Shown here: in pieces, positions 1 to 8,665 of the stretch
Layout of the letters: each line of letters opens with the position of its first letter
Position numbering within the stretch: the first letter of the stretch is position 1
DNA from: JAGPHI01 sp036661035
GTDB lineage: Bacteria; Bacillota; Clostridia; Oscillospirales; Ruminococcaceae
NCBI GenBank assembly: GCA_036661035.1
Contig: JAVWZM010000037.1
Location: 1-21,255, forward strand
Length of the DNA stretch: 21,255 nt
Reading direction: 5' to 3'
Program-made: the position numbers and the translations under genes
Notes under the pieces: model-generated
Told to the model about the DNA's origin: nothing
Database searches by the model: none
What the model saw: only the letters and a program-made list of their open reading frames with translations

Positions 1-49
1 CTTGTTTATAGTAAATACAAAATCGCAATAAAAGCAGCTATAGAACAAA

Positions 50-829
50 TTACACGGTATAAAGTGTTATTCCTGCCTCGGATATGCGGCTTCGCCAATC
101 TTCGCTTAAATTGTTGTCGGTAACGATAACATCTATTTGATCTAGTTCACAGAAAAATGCAGGACGCACAATGTCGAACTTACTGGAGTCTGTAACAAGT
201 ATTTTTTGCAGAGAAGACTGCAATATCGCGCGTTTAACAGGCACTTCATAGCTGTTTGCACAGGTGACGCCAAGCTGCGAATGTACACCTGCGGCGGAAA
301 CAAACACCTTTTGCGCGCGAACGCCTTTTATAAAGTCAATGCTTTCGGGACATTCAAACATTTGCGTGTTGCTATGATAAAACCCGCCTGCAAAAATCAT
401 CTTAACGCCGGGGTTGCGCCGCAGCTCCATTAAAATGTTAATATTATAACACAAAACTGAAATATTTCTATCAACCGGCAGGCTTGCCGCTATGCGCTCG
501 GTTGTACTGCCGGAGTCTATTATAATGATATCGTCTTCATTTACAAGGGAAGCTGCAAAGCGGCCGATATCGTCTTTCTGAGTATTTTTCTTTTTGGTTT
601 CGCCTAAAAGATTATACTCATCTTCGCTTTTGGCAACAGTATGCGCAGGGTTATATACTGTTGTACCATATATATTTTCGGCAATGTTGTTATCTTTCAA
701 AATTTCCAGGTCGCGGCGTATTGTCATTTCCGAAACATTAAGCACCGACGAAAGCTCTTTTATTGAAACAAAGCTGCGAACTTTAAGAATATCTATTAGC
801 TTGTTTATACGCACTGTTTTTTTGTTCAC
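50..829 (-). CDS. DeoR-family transcriptional repressor, probably of the adjacent nucleoside operon
   Basis: Predicted cytoplasmic DNA-binding regulator. The N-terminus has the DeoR winged helix-turn-helix, with VSIKELSSVLNVSEMTIRRD as the recognition region at about residues 20-45. The rest is the DeoR sensor domain, seen in DSGSTTERIA and near the end VTDSSKFD, which in this family binds a phosphorylated sugar. I chose the GTG at 829-827: AGGGAG lies 8 bases upstream of it and the resulting 259 residues match the family's usual 250-260. The longer reading from ATG 886 (278 residues) has no ribosome binding site. The gene is divergent from deoC, so the likely target is the shared intergenic region and the likely effector is a (deoxy)ribose phosphate. 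That target and effector are inferred. E. coli DeoR belongs to this family; B. subtilis DeoR does not (it is SorC type). Confidence 0.9.
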   Translation of the reverse strand: MNKKTVRINKLIDILKVRSFVSIKELSSVLNVSEMTIRRDLEILKDNNIAENIYGTTVYNPAHTVAKSEDEYNLLGETKKKNTQKDDIGRFAASLVNEDDIIIIDSGSTTERIAASLPVDRNISVLCYNINILMELRRNPGVKMIFAGGFYHSNTQMFECPESIDFIKGVRAQKVFVSAAGVHSQLGVTCANSYEVPVKRAILQSSLQKILVTDSSKFDIVRPAFFCELDQIDVIVTDNNLSEDWRSRISEAGITLYTV

Positions 830-907
830 CGCTACATTCTCCCTTTTTTGCAATACAACACTGATATATTTAAGATATTGTATCATTTATATCTCTAATT
901 TGTAACC

Positions 908-936
908 ATTGTAACATAATAACATAATTCTGTAAA
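908..936 (-). promoter_or_regulatory. Promoter of the DeoR-family gene
   Basis: On the minus strand, -35 TTTACA (936-931), a 17-base spacer and -10 TACAAT (913-908) give a good sigma-A-type promoter. Transcription would start near 900 and leave a leader of about 70 bases before the GTG start. TTGTAAC copies at 900-906 and 909-915 lie over and just downstream of the -10, and a third is at 1060-1066 on the deoC side. They could be regulator half-sites, suggesting autoregulation, but this is inference. Confidence 0.6.
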
Positions 937-1004
937 CATTAATTCTTAAACTAATAAATCTTTGGGAATTATTACACAAAATAGTCTAAATTATTTGTGA
1001 GAAA

Positions 1005-1023
1005 GTGAAAATGTTCACATTTT
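1005..1023. promoter_or_regulatory. Candidate operator: overlapping palindromes upstream of deoC
   Basis: AAAATGT-TC-ACATTTT at 1008-1023 is a perfect 7-base inverted repeat. It overlaps a second dyad, GTGAA-AATG-TTCAC, at 1005-1018. The site ends 3 bases before the deoC -35 box, a usual place for a repressor or activator site. The DeoR-family protein encoded next door is the obvious candidate binder. The symmetry is visible directly; the binding is inferred. Confidence 0.5.
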
Positions 1024-1026
1024 AGA

Positions 1027-1055
1027 TTGACTTTGTGAATACAGTATGGTAAAGT
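1027..1055 (+). promoter_or_regulatory. Promoter of the deoC-cdd-transporter-pdp series
   Basis: -35 TTGACT (1027-1032), a 17-base spacer and -10 TAAAGT (1050-1055). The -35 is near consensus and the -10 matches 4 of 6. A start near 1062 would give a short leader carrying AAGGAGG before deoC. It is the best rightward promoter in the divergent region. Confidence 0.55.
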
Positions 1056-1084
1056 TCAATTGTAACAAACAAGGAGGAACGGAA

Positions 1085-1747
1085 ATGACTAACGGAGAAA
1101 TTCTAACACATATAGACCATACGCTTTTAAAAGCGGTTGCAAACTGGGCAGACATACAAAAGCTTTGCGATGAGGCAATGCAGTATCACACAGCATCTGT
1201 TTGCGTGCCGCCCTCTTATATTGCGCGTATTCATAAAAACTATCCGCAGCTTAACATTTGCACGGTTATTGGTTTCCCTCTGGGATACAACACCACCGAA
1301 ACAAAGGCCGCCGAAATACACAGTGCCATTGCAGACGGCGCAAGCGAAGTGGATATGGTAGTAAATTTGGGCGATGTTAAAAACGGTGAGTTTGATAAGA
1401 TAACAGCCGAGATTGCCGCGCTAAAGGCGGCTGCCGGTAAGCATATATTAAAGGTGATTATCGAAACCTGCTATCTTACCCAAGACGAAAAAGTAAAGCT
1501 TTGCGGCTGCGTTAGCGACGGCGGCGCAGATTACATCAAAACGTCTACGGGCTTTGGCACAGGCGGTGCCACCATAGAAGATATTGAGCTTTTTAAAGCC
1601 AATATAAAACCAACAGTTAAAATGAAAGCCGCAGGCGGCGTGAAAAGCAGAGATGACCTTGAAAAGTTTTTATCTGCCGGCTGTGAGCGCATAGGCACAA
1701 GCTCCGCCGTTGCCATTTTAAATGGTGCCGAGGCACAAGGATATTAA
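1085..1747 (+). CDS. deoC: Deoxyribose-phosphate aldolase
   Basis: Cytosolic class I aldolase that splits 2-deoxyribose-5-phosphate into acetaldehyde and glyceraldehyde-3-phosphate, the last step of deoxynucleoside breakdown. The whole DeoC TIM barrel is present in 220 residues. Visible active-site features are the Schiff-base Lys152 in YIKTSTGFGTGGAT, Asp90 in SEVDMVVNLGDV, and Lys181 of MKAAGGV, matching Asp102/Lys167/Lys201 of E. coli DeoC. The start is the ATG at 1085, with AAGGAGG at 1071-1077; an upstream in-frame ATG at 1046 would put this binding site inside the gene and is less likely. It is the first gene of the rightward series, 74 bases before cdd. Confidence 0.96.
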   Translation: MTNGEILTHIDHTLLKAVANWADIQKLCDEAMQYHTASVCVPPSYIARIHKNYPQLNICTVIGFPLGYNTTETKAAEIHSAIADGASEVDMVVNLGDVKNGEFDKITAEIAALKAAAGKHILKVIIETCYLTQDEKVKLCGCVSDGGADYIKTSTGFGTGGATIEDIELFKANIKPTVKMKAAGGVKSRDDLEKFLSAGCERIGTSSAVAILNGAEAQGY

Positions 1748-1821
1748 GAGTATATACATTATATATATAGCAAATTTTTTAAAACCGACAACACATAGCG
1801 TTTTATGGAGGCAAATACATA

Positions 1822-2244
1822 ATGGACGATAAAGCTCTTATATCCGAGGCATTTAAAGCACGCGGAGCTTCGTATTCGCCATATTCCAACTTTATGGTAG
1901 GTGCGGCTCTGCTTTGCAAAAACGGAACTGTTTACCATGGCTGTAATATCGAAAACGCGGCATATACGCCCACCAATTGTGCCGAGCGCACAGCGTTTTT
2001 CAAAGCAGTTTCAAACGGAGAACGAGAGTTTGCCGCTATCGCCATAGTAGGCGCGCCGAAAGATGCCGCGGAAAGCGAATTTGGATATGCATACCCCTGC
2101 GGAGTTTGCCGCCAAGTGATGGAGGAGTTTTGCAGCGCCGAAACCTTTCGCGTAATCACAGCACGCAGCGCAAGCGAATATCTGGCATGTACCTTAGCAG
2201 AGCTTTTGCCCCACGGCTTTGGCCCTAAGGATTTGGGCAAATAG
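1822..2244 (+). CDS. cdd: Cytidine deaminase
   Basis: Zinc enzyme that hydrolytically deaminates cytidine and deoxycytidine to uridine and deoxyuridine, making them substrates for the pyrimidine phosphorylase encoded downstream. At 140 residues it has the size of the small homotetrameric class. The zinc site and catalytic glutamate are visible as TNCAERTA (about residues 52-59) and PCGVCRQ (about 92-98), giving the three-cysteine ligand set of that class. NIENAAY is the nucleoside-binding motif. GGAGG at 1807-1811 lies 10 bases before the ATG. It sits between deoC and the binding-protein gene, probably in one transcript. A weak hairpin follows at 2266-2282. Confidence 0.96.
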   Translation: MDDKALISEAFKARGASYSPYSNFMVGAALLCKNGTVYHGCNIENAAYTPTNCAERTAFFKAVSNGEREFAAIAIVGAPKDAAESEFGYAYPCGVCRQVMEEFCSAETFRVITARSASEYLACTLAELLPHGFGPKDLGK

Positions 2245-2322
2245 CCCGTCGTTTAACCGATTACTAAGCCATTTGGCTTTTTAATAAATCAATTTTAAAC
2301 ATTATTAGGAGGAAAAGAAACT

Positions 2323-3477
2323 ATGAAAAAAATACTTGCAACACTTCTAGCTTCCGCGTTGGTACTGTCTATGGCAGCCTGCGGCGCAAAACCTGCTTCT
2401 ACACCGGCACCTGCAGGGGAGTCGAAACCGGCAGAATCCGTTTCCGCACCTGCAAAAGAAGAAGACGGCAAATTTGAGCTTGCACTTATCACCGATATCG
2501 GTACAATCGACGACAAGTCCTTTAACCAAGGTGCATGGGAAGGCCTAAAGCAATATGCCGAAGAATTTAACATTACACACAAATACTACAAGCCAACAGA
2601 AAAAAGCACAGACGCATATCTATCCGCTATTGAGCTTGCTGTTAAAGGCGGCGCAAAAGTTATCGTAACACCGGGTTTCCTTTTTGAAGAGCCTGTGTTT
2701 ATTGCTCAGGACACATATCCTGACGTAAACTTTGTGCTTATCGACGGCGTACCTCATGATGCAGATTATAAAGAATTCCGCACAAACAAAAACGCTGTAG
2801 GTATTCTTTATGCAGAAGAGCAAGCCGGTTACCTTGCAGGCTATGCCGCTGTTAAAGACGGCATGACAAAGCTTGGTTTCTTGGGCGGCATGGCTGTACC
2901 AGCTGTTGTACGTTTTGGCTACGGCTATGTGCAAGGCGCAGAGGCAGCAGCACAGGAGCTTAAGCTTCCTGCAGGTTCTGTTTCACTTAACTATCACTAC
3001 ACAGGCGGATTTGATGCTACACCTGAAGCACAAACACTTGCAGCTTCTTGGTATCAGAACGGCACAGAAGTTATCTTCGCTTGCGGCGGCGCTGTAGGCA
3101 ACTCCGCAATGGCTGCTGCAGAGCAGGCAAAAGGCAAAGTTATCGGCGTTGACGTAGACCAATCTGCTGAATCCGATACAGTTATCACATCAGCAACAAA
3201 AGGCCTTGGCGTTTCCGTATACGAAACACTGAAAGCTTACTATGCAGGCTCTTTCCCAGGCGAAAAGACCATGATTTTCGACGCAGCAAACAATGGTGTT
3301 TCTCTACCTATGGAAAACTCCAAATTTGCTAAATTTGCACAAGCTGATTACGATGCTCTTTATAAAGACCTTGCTGCCGGCAAAATCACTCTTGTAAAAG
3401 ATACAGACAAAGACGGCAAAGAAGTAAAAGTAACAGACATCAAAACAGTAGCTGTTAAATTAACAGAAGTTAAATAA
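2323..3477 (+). CDS. BMP-family nucleoside-binding lipoprotein of an ABC importer
   Basis: Substrate-binding component of a nucleoside ABC importer, held outside the membrane by a lipid anchor. The signal peptide ends in a lipobox (LSMAAC) with the modified cysteine at residue 20. A low-complexity Ala/Pro/Glu linker follows to about residue 45, then the BMP/PnrA fold with its typical DKSFNQGAWEGL. Relatives are PnrA (TmpC) of Treponema, BmpA of Lactococcus and NupN of Bacillus, all nucleoside binders; the exact preference is not readable here. AGGAGG at 2307-2312 lies 10 bases before the ATG. The C-terminus has an acidic DTDKDGKE stretch. Two strong hairpins downstream fit higher expression than the rest of the transporter. 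Confidence 0.93.
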   Translation: MKKILATLLASALVLSMAACGAKPASTPAPAGESKPAESVSAPAKEEDGKFELALITDIGTIDDKSFNQGAWEGLKQYAEEFNITHKYYKPTEKSTDAYLSAIELAVKGGAKVIVTPGFLFEEPVFIAQDTYPDVNFVLIDGVPHDADYKEFRTNKNAVGILYAEEQAGYLAGYAAVKDGMTKLGFLGGMAVPAVVRFGYGYVQGAEAAAQELKLPAGSVSLNYHYTGGFDATPEAQTLAASWYQNGTEVIFACGGAVGNSAMAAAEQAKGKVIGVDVDQSAESDTVITSATKGLGVSVYETLKAYYAGSFPGEKTMIFDAANNGVSLPMENSKFAKFAQADYDALYKDLAAGKITLVKDTDKDGKEVKVTDIKTVAVKLTEVK

Positions 3478-3499
3478 TTAATTCGGTTTACTAACTAAT

Positions 3500-3552
3500 G
3501 GGAAGGGACTCTGCACATTGGGCGCCGAGCCCCTTCCCGTCTTTGTTTTTTT
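3500..3552 (+). terminator. Intrinsic (partial) terminator after the binding-protein gene
   Basis: GGGAAGGG..CTC at 3500-3511 pairs with GAGCCCCTTCCC at 3527-3538, with one mismatch inside the stem, followed by GTCTTTGTTTTTTT. As the remaining transporter genes follow in the same direction without a clear promoter, partial read-through is likely. Confidence 0.8.
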
Positions 3553-3584
3553 AAACAGCCGTGTTATGCGGCTGTTTAAAAAAG
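3546..3584. terminator. Second perfect hairpin, terminator-like on both strands
   Basis: TTTTTTAAACAGCCG (3547-3561) and its exact reverse complement (3569-3583) form a 15-base stem with a 7-base loop. A-runs and T-runs flank both sides, and its T-run is shared with the tail of the preceding terminator. It may act as a 3'-end stabiliser or as an attenuator between the binding-protein gene and the ATPase gene. A TATAAT at 3611-3616 further down has no recognisable -35, so I do not call a promoter there. Confidence 0.6.
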
Positions 3585-3653
3585 CAAGGACCAGCACCGT
3601 GGAAACCGCTTATAATCCTACAAAATAAGTGAAAACATCAGGGGTGACAAAAT

Positions 3654-5183
3654 ATGAGCTATATTATTGAAATGGTGGGTATCACCAAAGAATTTCCGGG
3701 CATTATTGCCAACGACAATGTAACATTGCAACTTAAAAAGGGCGAAATCCATGCGCTTTTGGGCGAAAACGGTGCAGGCAAAAGTACATTGATGAGCGTT
3801 CTTTTTGGTATGTATCAGCCCGAAAAAGGCAAAATTTTGAAAAACGGCAAGGAAGTAAAGCTGCACAGCCCGAAAGATGCAAACCACCTTGGCATAGGCA
3901 TGGTGCATCAGCATTTTAAGCTTGTGCATAATTTTACAGTGCTGCAAAACATTATTTTGGGTGTGGAAACCACCAAAAACGGATTTCTTAAAATGGATAA
4001 AGCGCGTGAGCGCGTAATGGAGCTTTCGGACAGATATGGCCTTATGATAGATCCTGATGCGCTCATTATGAATATTACCGTGGGCATGCAGCAGCGCGTG
4101 GAAATATTAAAAATGCTTTACCGCGAAAACGAGATTTTGATATTTGACGAACCTACAGCCGTTTTAACCCCTCAAGAAATAGAAGAGCTTATGAAAATTA
4201 TGAAAGAGCTAACAAGCGAAGGCAAATCCATCTTGTTCATAACCCATAAGCTAAACGAAATTAAAGCAGTGGCAGACCGCTGCACGGTACTTCGCAAGGG
4301 CAAATACATAGGCACTGTAGATGTAGCCGAAACCAGCAAGGAAGAAATGTCCGAAATGATGGTTGGGCGCAAGGTTAATCTGCAAGTGGAAAAGGCAGAC
4401 CGCGAACCCGGTGATGTAATATTCAAAACCAAAAATCTTTGCGTTAAAAACAAAGCAACAGGTAAATTTGTGGTTAATAATGTTTCGCTTGACGTTCGCG
4501 CAGGCGAAATTGTGTGTGTGGCGGGCATCGACGGCAACGGACAAAGCGAGCTTGTGTACGCATTAACAGGCATTGTGCCACCGGACAGCGGCACAGTAGA
4601 GCTTAAAGGCAAAGACATTACCCACGAAAGCATACGCAACCGAAACACAGGCGGCATAGGGCATATCCCCGAAGATAGGCACAAGCATGGCCTAGTGCTG
4701 GATTATAACCTTGGCTATAACCTTGTACTGCAAAGCTATTTTACTCCGCGTTTTTGCAAAAATGGGTTTTTGAAATATGACGCAATATACGAATATGCCG
4801 AGGGGCTTATCGAAAAATTTGATATCCGCAGTGGGCAGGGCGTAAAAACCATTACACGCAGCATGTCCGGCGGCAATCAGCAAAAAGCCATTGTTGCAAG
4901 AGAAATAGACCGCAATCCTGAGCTTTTAATCGCAGTACAGCCTACCCGTGGGCTAGACGTTGGCGCAATAGAATACATACATAAAAAGCTGGTACAGGAA
5001 CGCGACGAGGGCAAGGGCATTTTGCTTGTTTCCTTAGAATTAGACGAAGTAATGAACGTCAGCGACCGTATTCTGGTAATATACGAGGGTGAAATTGTGG
5101 CAAACCTTAATCCAAAAACAGTTACAATACAAGATTTAGGTCTGTACATGGCAGGCTCGAAAAGGGGTGCTTTAAATGAATAA
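3654..5183 (+). CDS. Nucleoside ABC importer, ATP-binding protein with two ABC domains
   Basis: Cytoplasmic ATPase powering nucleoside uptake; 509 residues, typical of the fused double-ABC subunit of BMP-type transporters (NupO/YufO-like). Domain 1: Walker A GENGAGKST (37-45), Q-loop Gln86, signature TVGMQQR (142-148) and Walker B ILIFDEP (161-167). Domain 2 is degenerate, as usual for this family: the Walker A reads GIDGNGQSE, with Gln in place of Lys, and the Walker B end reads VQPTRGLD rather than DEP. Its signature MSGGNQQK is intact, so one competent site per subunit is expected. AGGGGTG at 3640-3646 precedes the ATG. The gene overlaps the first permease gene by 8 bases, indicating translational coupling. 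Confidence 0.94.
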   Translation: MSYIIEMVGITKEFPGIIANDNVTLQLKKGEIHALLGENGAGKSTLMSVLFGMYQPEKGKILKNGKEVKLHSPKDANHLGIGMVHQHFKLVHNFTVLQNIILGVETTKNGFLKMDKARERVMELSDRYGLMIDPDALIMNITVGMQQRVEILKMLYRENEILIFDEPTAVLTPQEIEELMKIMKELTSEGKSILFITHKLNEIKAVADRCTVLRKGKYIGTVDVAETSKEEMSEMMVGRKVNLQVEKADREPGDVIFKTKNLCVKNKATGKFVVNNVSLDVRAGEIVCVAGIDGNGQSELVYALTGIVPPDSGTVELKGKDITHESIRNRNTGGIGHIPEDRHKHGLVLDYNLGYNLVLQSYFTPRFCKNGFLKYDAIYEYAEGLIEKFDIRSGQGVKTITRSMSGGNQQKAIVAREIDRNPELLIAVQPTRGLDVGAIEYIHKKLVQERDEGKGILLVSLELDEVMNVSDRILVIYEGEIVANLNPKTVTIQDLGLYMAGSKRGALNE

Positions 5184-6375
5184 ACCAACCAAAATATCCC
5201 CTCTTCGTACCGAGGCTTTTTCAAGCATGCTTTCATCATTCATGGCAATAGCCGTGGGCTTGCTTGTGGGCTTAATCATTCTTCTTTGCAGCAACCCTTC
5301 TCAGGCATTTAGCGGCTTTACAGCAATATTAGTCGGTGCTTTTACCGACATGAAAAACCTCGGTCAGGTTTTCTATTTTGCCACACCTATTATTATGACA
5401 GGTCTTTCTGTGGGCTTTGCCAACAAAACAGGGCTTTTTAATATTGGTGCGTCAGGGCAATTTATAGTAGGCGCATACGCCGCAGTATATGTGGGCGTTG
5501 AATGGACATTTTTACCCGGCGCCTTGCACTGGATAGTTGCGCTTATCGTGGCAATGGCAGCAGGTGCATTATGGGGGCTTTTACCCGGTATTCTGAAAGC
5601 ATATTGCAACGTAAACGAAGTAATTTCGTGCATTATGATGAACTATGTCGGCATGTATACAGTAAACCTATTAGTTACAAAAACAGTTTTCGATTCGCTT
5701 AAAAACCAATCTAAACGCGTTGAACCTACAGCGGTGCTGCCAAAGCTTGGCCTTGATAAAATCTTCAAGGCTGGCAACAGCTCCTCCAGCGTAAACGCAG
5801 GCATCTTTATCGCTATAGCATGTGGCATAGTGATATTTATTATCCTAAATAAAACCAAATTCGGCTTTGAGCTAAAGGCTTGCGGCTACAACCGCAACGC
5901 ATGTAAATATGCCGGCATTAACGAAAAACGCAACATAGTGCTGTCTATGGTTATCGCAGGCGCACTTGCTGCTTTGGGCGGCGCGCTTTTGTACCTTGCA
6001 GGCTCAGGCAAGGGGATAGAAGTGGTAGACGTTTTGGCGGCGGAAGGCTTTAACGGTATTCCCGTTGCACTGCTCGGATTAAACCACCCTATCGGCATCA
6101 TATTCTCGGGCCTATTTGTAGCGTACTTAAACGTTGGCGGCTTTAATATGCAGCTTTACAATTTTGTGCCGCAGGTTATCGAAATCATTATTGCGGTTAT
6201 CATCTACTTTAGTGCCTTTGCACTCCTATTAAAAGGCGTACTTGAAAATCATCACAAGAAAAAAGACGAGAACAAATCAAACGCTAACGCGGAGGCTACT
6301 TCCATTGCGGAAAACATAATTGAGCAAGCACCGCAACCCTCGCAAGATGAGCCCGAGAAAGGGGGCAACGAATAA
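5176..6375 (+). CDS. Nucleoside ABC importer, membrane permease 1
   Basis: Integral membrane subunit of the BPD_transp_2 (branched-chain amino acid/ribose type) permease family, similar in kind to NupP/YufP. It is 399 residues with about eight to ten hydrophobic segments between residues 15 and 355. Typical family segments are GLFNIGASGQF near residue 85 and the cytoplasmic coupling region KTKFGFELKACGYN near residue 230. After the last helix a hydrophilic tail of roughly 45 residues, rich in Lys, Glu, Asn and Gln, is longer than the transport core needs. It starts inside the end of the ATPase gene and overlaps the next permease by one base, so the three membrane-complex genes are tightly coupled. 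Confidence 0.93.
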   Translation: MNKPTKISPLRTEAFSSMLSSFMAIAVGLLVGLIILLCSNPSQAFSGFTAILVGAFTDMKNLGQVFYFATPIIMTGLSVGFANKTGLFNIGASGQFIVGAYAAVYVGVEWTFLPGALHWIVALIVAMAAGALWGLLPGILKAYCNVNEVISCIMMNYVGMYTVNLLVTKTVFDSLKNQSKRVEPTAVLPKLGLDKIFKAGNSSSSVNAGIFIAIACGIVIFIILNKTKFGFELKACGYNRNACKYAGINEKRNIVLSMVIAGALAALGGALLYLAGSGKGIEVVDVLAAEGFNGIPVALLGLNHPIGIIFSGLFVAYLNVGGFNMQLYNFVPQVIEIIIAVIIYFSAFALLLKGVLENHHKKKDENKSNANAEATSIAENIIEQAPQPSQDEPEKGGNE

Positions 6376-7328
6376 TGGAAACTATTTTCTTTTTAGTACA
6401 GCAAACCATGTTCTTTTCCATACCCTTGTTAATTGTTGCCTTGGGCGGCATGTTCTCGGAGCGCAGCGGCGTTGTAAACATTGCCCTTGAGGGTATCATG
6501 ATTATGGGTGCTTTCACAAGCATTTTGTTTATCAATTTTTTCCAAGCCTCGTTACCGGGCCAGCCGATATTGCTTATAGCCATTTTAATAGCTGCCGCCA
6601 CAGGCATTGTGGTTTCCTTGGCGCACGCATATGCGGCTATCAACATGAAGGCAGACCAAGTAATCAGCGGCACGGCAATAAACATGCTTGCACCTGCTCT
6701 TGCAATATATGTTGCAAGAATGATACGCACAGTGCAGCAAATTCCTTTTGAAAACCAGTTTCGCATAGACAAAGTGCCTTTCCTTGGCGACATTCCGATT
6801 ATAGGAGATTTATTCTTCAAAAATACATATATCACTACTTATATCGGCTTTGCAATATTGGTAGTGTCGTGGGTAGTGCTTTACAAAACCAAATTCGGCC
6901 TTCGCCTTCGCTCTTGCGGCGAGCATCCGCAGGCGGCAGATTCCGTAGGTATCAACGTGTACCGCATGCGCTATATTGGCGTTATGATTTCCGGCGCGCT
7001 TGCAGGCATAGGCGGCCTTGTGTTTGTAATCCCCACATCTACCAACTTCAACGCCACTGTGTCGGGCTACGGCTTTTTAGCCCTTGCGGTGCTGATATTC
7101 GGCCAATGGAAACCATCGCGTATTCTTATGGCGGCGTTTTTCTTCGGTTTCATGAAAACCATTGCGTCGGCATATTCAGGTATTCCGTTCTTCTCAACCC
7201 TTGGTATTCCAAACGACGTTTACAAGATGATTCCATATATTGCAACTCTTGTGGTTTTGGCATTTACATCTAAAAATTCACAAGCACCAAAAGCATCAGG
7301 CGTACCTTATGACAAGGGCGGACGTTAA
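6375..7328 (+). CDS. Nucleoside ABC importer, membrane permease 2
   Basis: Second BPD_transp_2 permease, 317 residues, NupQ/YufQ-like, expected to pair with permease 1 to form the translocation path. It is hydrophobic almost throughout. Family hallmarks are FSERSGVVNIALEGIMIMGAF near residue 30 and the coupling segment KTKFGLRLRSCGEHP near residue 175. That segment resembles the matching part of permease 1, as expected for paralogous subunits. The ATG overlaps the previous stop (TAATG). pdp follows after 14 bases, placing transport and phosphorolysis in one unit. Confidence 0.93.
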   Translation: METIFFLVQQTMFFSIPLLIVALGGMFSERSGVVNIALEGIMIMGAFTSILFINFFQASLPGQPILLIAILIAAATGIVVSLAHAYAAINMKADQVISGTAINMLAPALAIYVARMIRTVQQIPFENQFRIDKVPFLGDIPIIGDLFFKNTYITTYIGFAILVVSWVVLYKTKFGLRLRSCGEHPQAADSVGINVYRMRYIGVMISGALAGIGGLVFVIPTSTNFNATVSGYGFLALAVLIFGQWKPSRILMAAFFFGFMKTIASAYSGIPFFSTLGIPNDVYKMIPYIATLVVLAFTSKNSQAPKASGVPYDKGGR

Positions 7329-7342
7329 AGGAGAAATAAATT

Positions 7343-8665
7343 ATGCGTATGTACGATATTATCATGGCAAAGCGCAGCGGCGAAGTGCTTACCGATGCAG
7401 AGATAAAGTTTGTAATAGACGGCTTTACCAAAGGAGAAATTCCGGATTATCAAGTGTCTGCGCTGCTTATGGCAATCTATTTTAAAGGCATGAACACCCA
7501 CGAAACAGCCTATTTAACAGACTGCATGGCACATTCCGGCGATATGATAGATTTATCGCCCATTCCGGGTATAAAGGTAGATAAACACAGCACCGGCGGC
7601 GTAGGGGACAAAACCTCCCTTGTTATCGGGCCGATTGTAGCGGCGTGCGGCGTGCCTGTTGCCAAAATGAGTGGCCGCGGCCTTGGCCACACAGGCGGAA
7701 CAATAGACAAAATGGAGGCTATCCCGGGGCTTAATACCTCCATTGATAAAGAACGCTTTTTTGAAATTGTAAAAACTGTAGGTCTTTCCATTATCGGGCA
7801 AACGGGCAATATTGCCCCTGCCGATAAAAAGCTGTACGCCCTGCGCGACGTTACCGCAACGGTGGATAATCTTTCCCTCATTGCGTCCTCTATCATGAGC
7901 AAAAAGCTTGCCGCAGGCAGCGACGCCATTTTGCTTGACGTTAAAACAGGTAGCGGCGCATTTATGAAAACATTAGACGATTCCATAGCCTTGGCGCAAG
8001 CCATGGTAAATATCGGCGAACATATGGGGCGCAAAACAGTTGCTCTTATTACCGATATGGATATTCCTCTCGGCTTTGCCATTGGCAACGCCCTTGAAGT
8101 AACCGAGGCTGTAAATACCCTTAAAGGAAACGGCCCTGCCGATTTTACAGAGGTGTGCCTACAGCTTGCAAGCAATATGCTGTTTTTGGCAGACAAGGGC
8201 GATGTAGCCTCTTGCCGCAAGCTTGCGGAGGAAGCCATTAAAAACGGCTCCGCCTTTGCAAAGCTGCGCGCAATGGCAGTGGCACAAGGCGGCGATCCAA
8301 GCGTGCTAGACGATACTTCGCTGTTCCCAAAAGCGGCTGTATGCCACGAAGTAAAGGCGCCGCAAGGCGGATATATAACCCATATGAATACCGAGCAGTG
8401 CGGCATAGCGTCTGTAGTGCTTGGCGCAGGGCGTGCAAGCAAGGAAGATAGCATAGACTATAGCGCAGGCATTGTGCTATGCAAAAAAGTGGGCGAAGAA
8501 GTGGGCAAGGGCGATGTGCTTGCAAGGCTTTATACCTCTAAAGAAAGCATGGCTCTTGACGCGGAAAAGGTTTTGCTTGCCGCTGTTACCATAGCACAGG
8601 AAAAGCCGAACCCCGAAAAACTTATTTATGCGCGTGTAACTAAAACAGATGTAGAAAAGTTTTAA
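7343..8665 (+). CDS. pdp: Pyrimidine-nucleoside phosphorylase
   Basis: Cytosolic enzyme that uses phosphate to split uridine, deoxyuridine and thymidine into base and (deoxy)ribose-1-phosphate. 440 residues fit the Bacillus Pdp type; DeoA (thymidine phosphorylase) is the close alternative, and specificity cannot be settled by eye. The phosphate-binding KHSTGGVGDKTS lies near residues 81-92, followed by the family signature SGRGLGHTGGT..K near 111-125. The C-terminal alpha/beta domain is complete. AAAGGAG at 7327-7333 lies 9 bases before the first ATG; the ATG two codons later is a possible alternative. Cytidine is not a substrate for this family, which explains the partnership with cdd. The last codons are tandemly duplicated just after the stop. 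Confidence 0.95.
   Translation: MRMYDIIMAKRSGEVLTDAEIKFVIDGFTKGEIPDYQVSALLMAIYFKGMNTHETAYLTDCMAHSGDMIDLSPIPGIKVDKHSTGGVGDKTSLVIGPIVAACGVPVAKMSGRGLGHTGGTIDKMEAIPGLNTSIDKERFFEIVKTVGLSIIGQTGNIAPADKKLYALRDVTATVDNLSLIASSIMSKKLAAGSDAILLDVKTGSGAFMKTLDDSIALAQAMVNIGEHMGRKTVALITDMDIPLGFAIGNALEVTEAVNTLKGNGPADFTEVCLQLASNMLFLADKGDVASCRKLAEEAIKNGSAFAKLRAMAVAQGGDPSVLDDTSLFPKAAVCHEVKAPQGGYITHMNTEQCGIASVVLGAGRASKEDSIDYSAGIVLCKKVGEEVGKGDVLARLYTSKESMALDAEKVLLAAVTIAQEKPNPEKLIYARVTKTDVEKF

Noticed and set aside
2266..2282. Terminator between cdd and the binding-protein gene
   Set aside because: AAGCC-ATTT-GGCTT gives a stem of only five to six bases with a short T-run; too weak to call, though slight attenuation is possible.
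7510..8454. Long open frame (314 codons) on the minus strand opposite pdp
   Set aside because: It lies entirely inside the well-supported pdp gene, has low-complexity Ser/Ala/Pro composition typical of an antisense shadow, and shows no family motif.
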